DNA of 12,067 bases from a bacterium (lineage in GTDB: Bacteria; Actinomycetota; Acidimicrobiia; Acidimicrobiales; Ilumatobacteraceae): contig JAPOIQ010000010.1 of NCBI GenBank assembly GCA_029978815.1, forward strand, positions 1-12,067. The letters are read 5' to 3'. Position numbers and translations under genes: made by a program. This document shows, one piece after another, positions 1-6,796 of this stretch; position 1 is the stretch's first letter, and each line of letters begins with the position of its first letter. The notes beneath the pieces were generated by a model. It made no database searches, had not been told where the DNA came from, and was given only the letters and a program-made list of their open reading frames with translations.

Positions 1-165
1 ATGCTCAGGGTCGATCTCCACGGTGTGGTCTGCCTGAACAAGCATTGCGATCGTTGGATCAAAAGGCCACTCGCTGAGATGAAGTGTCGGCTGAGAAGAA
101 GATGCAACGGTGAGCGCGCGCGGAGACGCTACGGCGTCAACAGGTCGCTTCCGCTCGGGTTGCAT
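1..165 (-). CDS. possible 5' end of an unidentified protein, divergent from cca
   Basis: Reading the minus strand from an ATG at 165 gives an uninterrupted frame of 55 codons to the window edge. It starts MQPERKRPVD and ends HTVEIDPEH, and its composition looks like a real protein. I do not recognise the family and see no signal peptide or motif. A TANNNT hexamer (minus-strand TACCGT, plus-strand 174-179) lies 8 nt upstream of the ATG, which fits the near-leaderless starts of other genes here. In mycobacteria the gene divergent from the CCA-adding enzyme is a Nudix protein followed by a DUF6049 protein. The visible residues show no Nudix box, so the identity stays open. Another minus-strand frame (129-359) overlaps this stretch but runs into the start of cca and is not credible. 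The evidence is an open frame plus context only. Confidence 0.35.
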   Translation of the reverse strand, partial: MQPERKRPVDAVASPRALTVASSSQPTLHLSEWPFDPTIAMLVQADHTVEIDPEH

Positions 166-216
166 GATCTCTGACGGTAGTCGCCAACGGTGACTTTCTG
201 GAGACGGTGTCGGCGG

Positions 217-222
217 TAGCCT
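217..222 (+). promoter_or_regulatory. candidate -10 element for a leaderless cca transcript
   Basis: The hexamer TAGCCT fits the actinobacterial -10 pattern TANNNT and ends 7 nt before the GTG at 230. Transcription would therefore begin at or next to the start codon. No Shine-Dalgarno sequence is visible before the GTG, which supports a leaderless mRNA. No convincing -35 is present. Confidence 0.4.
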
Positions 223-229
223 CGCATGA

Positions 230-1654
230 GTGATCCCTGCCCGGTTTGAACCCGTGCTCCAAGAACTTTCTCCGCTTGCGGAGCGCTTCCGAGATGCTGG
301 TCATCGTCTGTATGTCGTTGGTGGCACAGTGCGAGATCTCCTCCTCGGTGACGACTCATTTGGGTTCGCTGATGATATTGACCTCACAACATCAGCTCGT
401 CCTGAGCAAATTCACGCCTGTCTCGATGGGTGGGCAGATGCGGTATGGAACCAGGGTGAAAAATTCGGAACTGTCGGTGCGCGTGTAGGAGACCGCGTCC
501 TCGAGATCACGACGTTCCGGGCAGAGTCGTACACCGATGACTCGCGGAAGCCGCATGTTGTCTACGCAGATGATGTCGAGACCGATCTCTCACGGCGCGA
601 TTTCACCGTGAACGCAATGGCTCTCGAATTGACGAACGACACTCCCACACTCGTCGACCCTCACAACGGAGCAGTCGATCTACTGCAACGGGTCTTGCGA
701 ACCCCCCTGTCGCCTGAGGAGAGTTTTAGCGACGATCCACTCCGAATGCTTCGAGCTGCTCGATTCATTACAAAGCTCGAACTTGTCCCTGAAGAGGGGC
801 TGCTCGCGGCGGTGAGTGAAATGGCACCGCGTCTTGAGATCGTTTCGGCTGAACGAGTTCGTGATGAATTTGAGAAGATCATTTGCGCTCCGCACCCGAC
901 CGCCGCCTTGTGGTTCCTTGTTGAGACAGGGCTCGCGGACATGTTTTTCCCGGAACTTCCCGCAATGCGGCTGGAACATGATCCAATCCATCGACATAAA
1001 GACGTGTTGACCCATACCTTTGCTGTCGTCGAGAACGTTCGTCCTCACGACGAACTCGAAGAAGAAGCCCAGAATTTTGATTTTCGGATTGTTCGGCTTG
1101 CTGCACTCTTTCATGACATCGGCAAGCCGCGGACACGAGGGTTCCAAAAGGGCAAGGGAACAACGTTCCACCACCATGATGTTGTCGGCGCAAAGATGAC
1201 GCGTAAGCGACTCAGCGCAATGCGGTTCTCAAATGATGACGTCGAGTCCATTACAGAGTTAGTCGCACTTCACCTTCGATTCCATACGTATCGACTTGGA
1301 TGGAGTGACGCTGCGGTGAGGCGCTACGTCCGAGATGCCGGAGACCTACTCAATGAGCTCAATGTGCTCACTCGATGTGATTGCACCACACGAAATGAGA
1401 AGAAAGCTCGAACGCTGGCTCGGCGAATGGATGAACTCGAAGCGCGTATCGCTGAACTGGCCGCCGAGGAAGAACTGAAAGCCCTCCGACCTGAACTCGA
1501 TGGCAAGCGAGTCATGGAACACCTCGGCCTTACGCCAGGTCCTGAGATCGGCAAAGCGCTTGCCTTTTTGATGGAGATTCGCCTCGACGAGGGCTTGATT
1601 GGCGAGGAGGCTTTACTTGCTCGCCTCGACGAGTGGTACGCAAGCCAGCAGTAA
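230..1654 (+). CDS. cca: CCA tRNA nucleotidyltransferase (class II, HD domain)
   Basis: Adds or repairs the 3'-CCA end of tRNAs in the cytoplasm using CTP and ATP without a nucleic-acid template. The 474 residues match the usual length of the actinobacterial enzymes, often named PcnA. In order: the nucleotidyltransferase signature GGTVRDLLLG (31-40), the metal-binding DID motif (D49, D51), motif C RRDFTVNAMAL (122-132), motif D DPLRMLRAARF (169-179), a helical tRNA-binding region, and an HD phosphohydrolase-type domain with LFHDIGKP (H295-D296) and a nearby HHH cluster (314-316). The GTG at 230 is chosen because the conserved domain begins soon after it and a -10-like hexamer lies 7 nt upstream. 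The overlapping ATG at 226 is in another frame. The gene stands divergent from a possible gene at the window edge and 38 bp before the GGDEF-EAL gene. Class II motifs alone do not separate CCA addition from poly(A) polymerase activity, but the domain set is that of the actinobacterial CCA-adding type. Confidence 0.95.
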   Translation: MIPARFEPVLQELSPLAERFRDAGHRLYVVGGTVRDLLLGDDSFGFADDIDLTTSARPEQIHACLDGWADAVWNQGEKFGTVGARVGDRVLEITTFRAESYTDDSRKPHVVYADDVETDLSRRDFTVNAMALELTNDTPTLVDPHNGAVDLLQRVLRTPLSPEESFSDDPLRMLRAARFITKLELVPEEGLLAAVSEMAPRLEIVSAERVRDEFEKIICAPHPTAALWFLVETGLADMFFPELPAMRLEHDPIHRHKDVLTHTFAVVENVRPHDELEEEAQNFDFRIVRLAALFHDIGKPRTRGFQKGKGTTFHHHDVVGAKMTRKRLSAMRFSNDDVESITELVALHLRFHTYRLGWSDAAVRRYVRDAGDLLNELNVLTRCDCTTRNEKKARTLARRMDELEARIAELAAEEELKALRPELDGKRVMEHLGLTPGPEIGKALAFLMEIRLDEGLIGEEALLARLDEWYASQQ

Positions 1655-1680
1655 TCCAGCGGTCGCCACCGGTTGATCTG

Positions 1681-1686
1681 TAGCGT
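1681..1686 (+). promoter_or_regulatory. candidate -10 element for the GGDEF-EAL gene
   Basis: TAGCGT fits TANNNT and ends exactly 6 nt before the GTG at 1693, the distance expected if transcription starts on the first base of the codon. No Shine-Dalgarno sequence is seen in the 38-bp gap after cca. Confidence 0.42.
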
Positions 1687-1692
1687 CTCAAT

Positions 1693-3909
1693 GTGGGCAT
1701 TGGTTCGCTGTCAAGTGTTGCTACACCGGTAGCCGTTGGTGTTGGCGTCATCGTTATTGGTGTTTTCCTGCTCATTCGCGAGCGGCGAACAACCTCGTCG
1801 AGCGTCGAGGTTGAACCTCAATCGATGACCACATCGATGACGAAAAGCCAGTCACAGATCAACGAAAGGTCATCGGCGCGAGCGCTGCTTGACGCACTTG
1901 ATGAGGCGCTTCTGCATGTAGATCATTCGGGGATCATCATTGAGGTGAACCGAGCTGGCAGTGATCTGTTGGGCTCTCCGGTGAGTTCGATTGTTGGGTC
2001 CTCGTTCGATATGTGGCTCGATGACGCAGATCGTGGCACCCTTGATCCGTGGATCACACGGCTTCCTTCTGAGGTACACCACGGACACGGCGGACCACAT
2101 TCAGCGGTTGAGGTCTCGGTGACAACGACCGATGGGCGTGTTGTTCCGATCGAGGTCACCGTGCAACGCCCAGACGATACGGGCCCAATTCTTGTGAGGT
2201 TGACCGATCGAGATGAGGTCGCCGGTCAGCGCAGAGCCCTCGACGAGGCTCGCCACCGATTTCATCAGGCTTTTCACTCTGCACCGACTGGAATGGTGCT
2301 CGTTCGTCTTGACGACGGGAGAATTGTCGAAGCGAATGAAGCGCTTGCCACCATTCTTCAGCGTTCACCAGAAGAGCTCGTTGGTCGAACATTGCGAGAA
2401 CTCACACATCCCGAAGACATCCGTTCCTCTCAAACGCATCGTGCGCAACTCGAGTTGGGTGTCATCGATTCGTATCTCGTCGATCAGCGTTATCGGCGGC
2501 GGGATGGCGCATACGTCACCACGAGAACGAGAGTTGCTGTCTCAGAGGACGACGGAATCTTGTTTGCTCTTCATCACATCGAAGATGTCACCGAGGAGCG
2601 TCGTACTGCAGAGCAGTTAACTCATGCGGCGCGCCACGATGAACTCACGGGCCTTGCCAACAGGTCATATTTTCAACAAGTCCTTGAGCAACGATTAACC
2701 GGCTCGCGCCCAGGCCTTGTCGGGTTGTTATTCATCGACCTTGATCACTTCAAGGTGGTGAACGACAGCCTCGGGCACGCTCGCGGCGATGAGTTACTGC
2801 GGCAGGTCGCGAAACGACTCGAAGGGGCTGTTCGCGAAGGAGATCTTCTTGCTCGCTTTGGAGGTGACGAATTCGTCGTCGTCCTCGACGGTCGGGGCGG
2901 GCCAGTTGATGCGGCGACGGCAGCCGAGCGGCTTCGAGCGGCTGTCCATCCGGCGGTGACGGTCGATGGACACGAATTCTTTGTGACGGTAAGTATCGGC
3001 TGGTCGACAAATCACGATGCTGGGATGTCTCCCGATGAGATGTTGAGAGACGCCGACGCAGCGATGTATCGAGCTAAAAGCCGAGGACGCGATTGTGTTG
3101 AGGCGTTCCAAGTTGGCAGCCATCAGTCAGGAATGCAGGCACTTCGAACGGTCGGTGAGCTTCGGCGTGGTGTTGAGCGCAACGAGATTGTGCCGTACTT
3201 CCAGCCAATCGTTGAGTTGCAGAGCGGTCGCATTGTTGGATTCGAGGTTGTCGCTCGTTGGCTACATCCAGACCGCGGGTTGTTACCTCCAAGCGAATTT
3301 CTTCCATTCGCTGAAGAGTCAGGTCTTCTCGTGTCACTCGGTGCTTCGATGATGCGAAACTCGCTATCTCAGATGGCTCGGTGGCGTGCCGCTGGACACG
3401 CGTTTGCGAATGGATCGGTCGCAGTAAATGTTGGTAGCCGCCAACTCGTTGACAACTCGTTTTTGCCGACGGTGGTGGAAATACTTGATGAGACCGGTGT
3501 CGACCCAGATTCGGTGTGGTTTGAGATCACAGAATCGGCGTTGCTCGCAGATGCTCGTGCGGCAACGTCGACACTTCGAGAAATCCGGGGGCTTGGCATA
3601 CATCTCAGTGTCGATGACTTCGGCACCGGCTACTCATCGTTGACCTACCTCAAGCGGTTCCCGGTCGAGGCGATCAAAATCGATCGAAGTTTTGTGAGTG
3701 GTCTTGGAATCGAAGATGAAGACTCAACGATTGTTGAAGCGGTGATTCAACTTGGCAGAGCTTTGGGGCTCACTGTGGTCGCAGAGGGAGTTGAGAGCCC
3801 GTTGCAACTCCAACGGCTACGCGATCTCAATTGTGACCGAGGGCAGGGATATCTCTTTGGTCGCCCTCGGCCAGCGAATCTCATCGAAACCGAGCTCGCA
3901 ACGAACTAG
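1693..3909 (+). CDS. membrane-anchored PAS-PAS-GGDEF-EAL cyclic-di-GMP enzyme
   Basis: A 738-residue signalling protein that probably both makes and breaks down cyclic-di-GMP. One transmembrane helix lies at about 11-28, followed by RERR, which would place the rest in the cytoplasm. Two PAS sensor domains follow (about 62-175 and 186-302; the second is clearer, with NEALATIL and a PEELVGRTL segment). The diguanylate cyclase domain (about 312-470) has an intact GGDEF (390-394) and a product-inhibition I-site RxxD (R381-D384) five residues upstream. The phosphodiesterase domain (about 485-735) has EVVAR (518-522) in place of the EAL core. It keeps the expected metal and catalytic residues in register: E518, N579, E611, D641/D642, K662, E698, Q718. 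Loop 6 reads DDFGTGYSSL. The GTG start is chosen for the helix directly after it and the -10-like hexamer upstream; an ATG at 1691 is in another frame. The sensed signal is unknown. Which activity dominates cannot be read from sequence. Confidence 0.93.
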   Translation: MGIGSLSSVATPVAVGVGVIVIGVFLLIRERRTTSSSVEVEPQSMTTSMTKSQSQINERSSARALLDALDEALLHVDHSGIIIEVNRAGSDLLGSPVSSIVGSSFDMWLDDADRGTLDPWITRLPSEVHHGHGGPHSAVEVSVTTTDGRVVPIEVTVQRPDDTGPILVRLTDRDEVAGQRRALDEARHRFHQAFHSAPTGMVLVRLDDGRIVEANEALATILQRSPEELVGRTLRELTHPEDIRSSQTHRAQLELGVIDSYLVDQRYRRRDGAYVTTRTRVAVSEDDGILFALHHIEDVTEERRTAEQLTHAARHDELTGLANRSYFQQVLEQRLTGSRPGLVGLLFIDLDHFKVVNDSLGHARGDELLRQVAKRLEGAVREGDLLARFGGDEFVVVLDGRGGPVDAATAAERLRAAVHPAVTVDGHEFFVTVSIGWSTNHDAGMSPDEMLRDADAAMYRAKSRGRDCVEAFQVGSHQSGMQALRTVGELRRGVERNEIVPYFQPIVELQSGRIVGFEVVARWLHPDRGLLPPSEFLPFAEESGLLVSLGASMMRNSLSQMARWRAAGHAFANGSVAVNVGSRQLVDNSFLPTVVEILDETGVDPDSVWFEITESALLADARAATSTLREIRGLGIHLSVDDFGTGYSSLTYLKRFPVEAIKIDRSFVSGLGIEDEDSTIVEAVIQLGRALGLTVVAEGVESPLQLQRLRDLNCDRGQGYLFGRPRPANLIETELATN

Positions 3910-3942
3910 TTGTCACCGAGCGACTGGTCGCTGATTGGCCGC

Positions 3943-3948
3943 TATTGT
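3943..3948 (+). promoter_or_regulatory. candidate -10 element for the DUF5318 gene
   Basis: TATTGT fits TANNNT and ends exactly 6 nt before the ATG at 3955, the geometry of a leaderless start. It is the main reason for preferring 3955 over other starts of this gene. Confidence 0.42.
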
Positions 3949-3954
3949 CAAGGC

Positions 3955-4350
3955 ATGTCGGTTGTCGGCTCTTTCTCGGTGAGTTCAATGCGCGGCTCAA
4001 CCGATGGCGGGGGAGTCGTTGACCATCGCTTGGCCCGCCGGATGCTGATCAATCAGGTTCGCATCGGCAGGTTGCGGCGCGATGAGGTGTGCGATGCGCA
4101 CCCTGAACTCATCCGTGCTGCGGGGAATGTTGGAACAGAAACCGAAGCGATCTGTCCGATATGCGAAGAAGAGAATCTCCGGCTTGTGACGTATGTGTTT
4201 GGTCATCGACTTCCAGCACACGGCCGTTGTGTTTCGTCATCAAAGGAATTACGTGAGTTATCTGCAAAGGGCAGAGACTTGCGGGCATATGTGGTTGAGG
4301 CGTGCTGTGGATGTCGCTGGCACCACCTTCTTCGTATTGTGCCAGTCTGA
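3955..4350 (+). CDS. DUF5318 family protein, putative zinc ribbon
   Basis: This 131-residue protein resembles mycobacterial Rv0049 (DUF5318) as I remember it: VVD near the start of the domain, then VCDAxPxLxRAA, ICPIC, LVxxVFG and a Cys-rich WxHL segment near the C-terminus. Here these are VVD (21-23), VCDAHPELIRAA (45-56), CPIC (67-70), LVTYVFG (77-83) and CCGCRWHHL (117-125). The two CxxC pairs (C67/C70 and C117/C120) suggest one zinc site. The molecular function of the family is unknown. In mycobacteria this gene also lies shortly upstream of rpsF-ssb-rpsR-rplI-dnaB, so the neighbourhood supports the call. The start is uncertain: ATG 3955 has a well-placed -10 element, ATG 3988 has GGTGAG four bases upstream, and TTG 3910 is open but has no support. 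The stop overlaps the next gene by one base (TGATG), implying a shared transcript. Confidence 0.82.
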   Translation: MSVVGSFSVSSMRGSTDGGGVVDHRLARRMLINQVRIGRLRRDEVCDAHPELIRAAGNVGTETEAICPICEEENLRLVTYVFGHRLPAHGRCVSSSKELRELSAKGRDLRAYVVEACCGCRWHHLLRIVPV

Positions 4351-4898
4351 TGAACCTGCGCCGGGCGCCCTGGGGTGTTTCGGTTGCGGTGATCGTGCTG
4401 ATCACCGCATGTGGGAGTTCGTCATCTGTCGTAGGAATGAGTGACCCATCGGCTGGTCCCGTCGAGTTTGAGCGACAAGTGATGTTGGTGTCATCGGTGG
4501 ACCCAGACGTTTCTTCTGAAGTGATTGAACGTTGTGTGTGGGTTGCTGCAACAACTGATCAACGCCGGCAGGGTTTAATGAATGTCATTTCTTTGGGTGC
4601 GGCGGACGGGATGCTGTTCGTTCAGGACAAACCGACATCTGGTGCTTTTTGGATGAAAGACACGTTGATTGATCTTTCAATCGCGTATTTCGATGCAAAC
4701 GGCTTGTTTCTTGAGGCGACCGACATGACGCCGTGCACTTCAACGGATGCCGCAGACTGTCGTCGGTACTCGACCCCATCTGGGTACCTCTTTGCTCTTG
4801 AGGTCAATCGAGGCGATCTTGCCGATTTCGGTATCGGTACCTCGAGTGTTATCAGCCTCAGTGACGAATCCTGTTCCGCATCAACCCTGGCTGAGTGA
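4350..4898 (+). CDS. DUF192 domain lipoprotein
   Basis: A 182-residue exported protein. The N-terminus has arginines (MNLRRAP), a hydrophobic stretch (9-19) and a lipobox LITAC with Cys21 as the likely lipid-modified residue, so it should sit on the outer face of the cytoplasmic membrane. The DUF192 domain (about 60-172) shows TTDQRRQGLM (68-77), GMLFV (87-91), FWMKDTLIDLSIAYF (100-114) and GYLFALEVNRG (145-155), all typical of the family. The biochemical role of DUF192 is not established. The ATG at 4350 is chosen because it gives a proper lipoprotein signal and overlaps the preceding stop codon by one base, pointing to coupled translation with the DUF5318 gene. The frame is open upstream to 4302, but that would bury the signal peptide. 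Two cysteines within the domain region (C129, C137) could form a disulfide outside the cell. Confidence 0.88.
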   Translation: MNLRRAPWGVSVAVIVLITACGSSSSVVGMSDPSAGPVEFERQVMLVSSVDPDVSSEVIERCVWVAATTDQRRQGLMNVISLGAADGMLFVQDKPTSGAFWMKDTLIDLSIAYFDANGLFLEATDMTPCTSTDAADCRRYSTPSGYLFALEVNRGDLADFGIGTSSVISLSDESCSASTLAE

Positions 4899-4949
4899 CA
4901 CACCCCTCAGACAACATCGTTGGCATGTCGAAGTTGGCGCGTTTAGCGA

Positions 4950-4955
4950 TATCGT
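4950..4955 (+). promoter_or_regulatory. weak candidate -10 element for the rpsF operon
   Basis: TATCGT fits TANNNT within the 160-bp gap after the DUF192 gene. A start about 7 nt downstream would give a leader of nearly 100 nt before rpsF. No good -35 lies at the right distance, so this rests on the hexamer and on the need for a promoter here. Confidence 0.25.
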
Positions 4956-4995
4956 CTCCCTTTCCATATCCACCCTGCTCCATTTCGCTGGTTTC

Positions 4996-5053
4996 GACTT
5001 GTGTGATGGGGCCAACGGCCACACACGGTGGCCACGTCCGAAGGGAGTCAAGT
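4996..5053 (+). ncRNA. candidate rpsF leader structure (possible S6:S18 binding site)
   Basis: A hairpin of GGCCAC (5017-5022) and GTGGCC (5028-5033) with a 5-nt loop is followed by ACGTCCGAAGGGAG, which carries the rpsF Shine-Dalgarno sequence. ACTTG (4997-5001) can pair with CAAGT (5049-5053), enclosing the hairpin, the CCG and the Shine-Dalgarno region. In many bacteria S6 and S18 together bind a hairpin with a conserved CCG in the leader of their own mRNA and repress translation. Position and layout agree with that, but I cannot fold or align it, so assignment to the known motif is an inference. Confidence 0.35.
5039..5051 (+). repeat. 13-nt Shine-Dalgarno element, copy 1 (before rpsF)
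   Basis: CGAAGGGAGTCAA occurs here and again unchanged at 5402-5414 before ssb. Both copies follow a short hairpin. This copy lies 7 nt before the rpsF ATG counted from its last base. Confidence 0.6.
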
Positions 5054-5058
5054 AGCAC

Positions 5059-5391
5059 ATGAATCGTGCCTATGAACTCATGGTGATCATCGACGGCGAC
5101 GTCGAAGACCCGAACGCCCAAGCCTGGGTGAAGACGGTGTCTGATGGCATCACCTCAGCCGGAGGTTCCCTCCATGGCAAGCCAGATTGGTGGGGTAAGC
5201 GTGCGTACGCATATCCAATCAATAAGAAAGAATCGGGGTATTACCTCGTTGTCGAGTGTGTGGCACCAGCCGGTGCTCTCGATGAACTCGAGCGTTCCCT
5301 CCGTCTTGCGGACGACATCGTTCGCCACAAACTCATCCGTCTTCCCGAGGCTGAAGCAGAGCGCCGCGGTATGACCGGAGCAGCTGCCTGA
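5059..5391 (+). CDS. rpsF: 30S ribosomal protein S6
   Basis: S6 binds the 30S platform as a heterodimer with S18. The 110 residues include the family start MNRAYELMVIID (1-12), a GGSLHGKPDWWGKRAYAYPI-like central segment that contacts rRNA and S18, and YYLVVE (about 61-66) in the last strands. The C-terminus (about 90-110) is a charged helix, slightly longer than the roughly 95-100 residues common in other bacteria. It is the first gene of rpsF-ssb-rpsR-rplI. The Shine-Dalgarno AAGGGAG (5041-5047) lies 11 nt before the ATG, a rather long spacing, and could be sequestered by the leader structure. Its stop is 25 nt before ssb. Confidence 0.97.
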   Translation: MNRAYELMVIIDGDVEDPNAQAWVKTVSDGITSAGGSLHGKPDWWGKRAYAYPINKKESGYYLVVECVAPAGALDELERSLRLADDIVRHKLIRLPEAEAERRGMTGAAA

Positions 5392-5398
5392 GAGCAGC
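5383..5398 (+). other. small hairpin across the rpsF stop codon
   Basis: GCTGC (5383-5387) and GCAGC (5394-5398) can pair around a 6-nt loop that contains the rpsF stop codon (TGA 5389-5391). It stands 3 nt before the second copy of the 13-nt element. The five-base-pair stem is modest and could be chance; its main interest is the parallel with the rpsF leader. Confidence 0.3.
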
Positions 5399-5401
5399 AC
5401 A

Positions 5402-5414
5402 CGAAGGGAGTCAA
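5402..5414 (+). repeat. 13-nt Shine-Dalgarno element, copy 2 (before ssb)
   Basis: Identical to 5039-5051. The AAGGGAG core is about 6 nt from the ssb ATG, better spaced than at rpsF, so ssb should be well translated. Confidence 0.6.
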
Positions 5415-5416
5415 AG

Positions 5417-5854
5417 ATGGCAACAAATACCATCACCCTGATCGGCAATCTCACCCGAGATCCTGAACTTCGGTACACCACCGGTGGCCGGGGTGTGGCG
5501 AGCTTTGGCCTAGCGGTCAACCGTCGCTATCAGGTCAACGGTGAATGGCAGGAGCAAGTGTCCTATTTCAACATTGTGTGTTGGGGCGATCTCGGCGAGA
5601 ACGCCGCAGCAACACTCACAAAGGGCAATCGCTGCATTGTGACTGGTCGCATGGATCAACGCGACTACGAGACAAACGCAGGCGAGAAGCGCACCGTGTT
5701 TGAAGTAGTGGCGGACGAAATTGGGCCGAGTCTTCGTTGGGCGACCGCACAGGTTGAGCGCACCGAGCGGTCCGGAGGTCCTGGGGGCGGTGCCCCAAGT
5801 CAGTCAGCTCAAGCAGCATCCGATCCGGTCTACGGCGACGAAGAGCCGTTCTGA
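5417..5854 (+). CDS. ssb: single-stranded DNA-binding protein SSB
   Basis: Coats single-stranded DNA during replication, repair and recombination, normally as a tetramer of OB folds. The OB domain spans about 4-110, with TITLIGNLTRDPELRY (5-20), a FGLAVNRRY segment (30-38), FNIVCWGDLGENAA (51-64) and a GRMDQRDYE segment (77-85). A short Gly/Pro/Ser/Gln-rich linker (about 118-138) leads to the acidic tip DEEPF (141-145), which recruits partner proteins. At 145 residues it is short for actinobacterial SSBs because the linker is brief. It sits between rpsF and rpsR, the standard position of the main replicative SSB, and is probably co-transcribed with them. Confidence 0.97.
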   Translation: MATNTITLIGNLTRDPELRYTTGGRGVASFGLAVNRRYQVNGEWQEQVSYFNIVCWGDLGENAAATLTKGNRCIVTGRMDQRDYETNAGEKRTVFEVVADEIGPSLRWATAQVERTERSGGPGGGAPSQSAQAASDPVYGDEEPF

Positions 5855-5904
5855 CCACACAACATTCGTAGTTTCAACACATTCGTCCAGGAGGACCAAG
5901 AACA

Positions 5905-6321
5905 ATGGCGAAAAGCCCAGCCCGCGGCCAGCGTGCACGAGATGCCGCTCCCCGCAAATTTAAGAAGAAGACCAGCCCACTCATCATCGAGAAAGTGGAA
6001 TACGTCGACTACAAAGACGTCGACCTACTTTCACGTTTCATGAGCGACCGTGGGAAGATCCGTGGCCAGCGCCTCAACGGAAACGACGTCCAGCAGCAGC
6101 GCGAGGTGGCAAACGCCATCAAGATCGCTCGCGAGATGGGACTGTTGCCATACGCCCGTCGTGTTGCCTCAGCATCACGTGGTCGTCCATCACGTGATGG
6201 TGGCCGTCCTCGTAACGACGATCAAAACGTCGAGAACCCCGAGGTCGAGAACGACGAGGTAATGGAGGATCAGGTCGAAGAGCAGACCGAGGCCACTACT
6301 GACGACGGGGAGGAGTCCTGA
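5905..6321 (+). CDS. rpsR: 30S ribosomal protein S18 with acidic C-terminal extension
   Basis: S18 partners S6 on the 30S platform. The core (about 25-92) has [19 protein letters not shown] (34-52), [21 protein letters not shown] (63-83) and the basic end [12 protein letters not shown]. There are no cysteines, so this is the zinc-independent (C-minus) form. The protein has 138 residues, whereas bacterial S18 is usually about 75-95. Residues 105-138 carry 16 Asp/Glu and no Lys/Arg and should be disordered. The frame is uninterrupted, and the last codons (GACGGGGAGGAG) also form the Shine-Dalgarno region of rplI one base downstream of the stop, so the tail is part of the operon layout and not a read-past artefact. 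AGGAGG (5889-5894) lies 10 nt before the ATG. Confidence 0.96.
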   Translation: MAKSPARGQRARDAAPRKFKKKTSPLIIEKVEYVDYKDVDLLSRFMSDRGKIRGQRLNGNDVQQQREVANAIKIAREMGLLPYARRVASASRGRPSRDGGRPRNDDQNVENPEVENDEVMEDQVEEQTEATTDDGEES

Positions 6322-6322
6322 G

Positions 6323-6769
6323 ATGAAGGTCATTCTTCGTGAAGACATGCAAGACCTCGGTAAGCGTGGGGACATCGTGGAAGTCGCTGATGGACATGCC
6401 CGCAACTTTCTGCTTCCAAAAGGTAAGGCGATGATCGCTACTGACGGCGCAATTGAGCAGGCAGCAAAAATGCGTCGTGCCCGTGATCTTCGTGATGCCA
6501 GCGACCGTGAGGCCGCAACCACCGTCGCCTCGAAACTCGTCCCGATGGTGTTCACTATCGAGGCTAAAGTAGGCAGCGAAGGCAAGCTCTTCGGTTCGGT
6601 GACCGCAGCCGATATCGCTGACGCGATTGAAGCCCAGTCTTCAGTGGTCATCGATCGTCGCAAGATTGAGGTTGCTGATCAGATCAAGACAGCCGGGCAG
6701 CACGTTGTCACGGCATCTCTCCACCCAGAGGTGTCCTTCCCGATCACTGTCGAGGTGGTCGCTTCCTGA
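6323..6769 (+). CDS. rplI: 50S ribosomal protein L9
   Basis: L9 binds 23S rRNA near the L1 stalk and helps reading-frame maintenance. The 148 residues match the family length. The N-terminal RNA-binding domain shows MKVILREDMQDLGKRGDIVEV (1-21) and GHARNFLLPKGKA (24-36). A long connecting helix covers about 41-75, and the C-terminal domain has GKLFGSVTAADIADAI (87-102) and a VVIDRRKIE segment (108-116). The ATG follows the rpsR stop by one base, with GGGGAGGAG just upstream, so translation is probably coupled to rpsR. It is the last gene before a strong hairpin. Confidence 0.97.
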   Translation: MKVILREDMQDLGKRGDIVEVADGHARNFLLPKGKAMIATDGAIEQAAKMRRARDLRDASDREAATTVASKLVPMVFTIEAKVGSEGKLFGSVTAADIADAIEAQSSVVIDRRKIEVADQIKTAGQHVVTASLHPEVSFPITVEVVAS

Positions 6770-6779
6770 TTGCTCAGGA

Positions 6780-6788
6780 AAATCCACA
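6780..6788 (+). promoter_or_regulatory. isolated DnaA-box-like site
   Basis: AAATCCACA matches 7 of 9 positions of the DnaA box TTATCCACA. It lies between the rplI stop and the terminator hairpin, outside the phased array that begins at 6867. Alone it would mean little. Confidence 0.25.
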
Positions 6789-6796
6789 CTGTGTAC

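Noticed and set aside
129..359. Minus-strand 76-codon frame overlapping the start of cca
   Set aside because: It runs across the first 130 bases of a well-supported gene and conflicts with the more protein-like frame at 1-165; no family resemblance.
680..1177. Long minus-strand frame of 165 codons inside cca
   Set aside because: It lies wholly opposite conserved cca motifs, with no promoter, no Shine-Dalgarno sequence and no recognisable domain; a shadow frame.
4302..4349. Upstream start for the DUF192 gene
   Set aside because: It would place 16 residues before a proper lipoprotein signal and overlap the DUF5318 gene by about 50 bases without a ribosome-binding site.
4109..4405. Minus-strand frame of 98 codons across the DUF5318-DUF192 junction
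   Set aside because: It lies opposite two conserved genes and has no supporting start signals.
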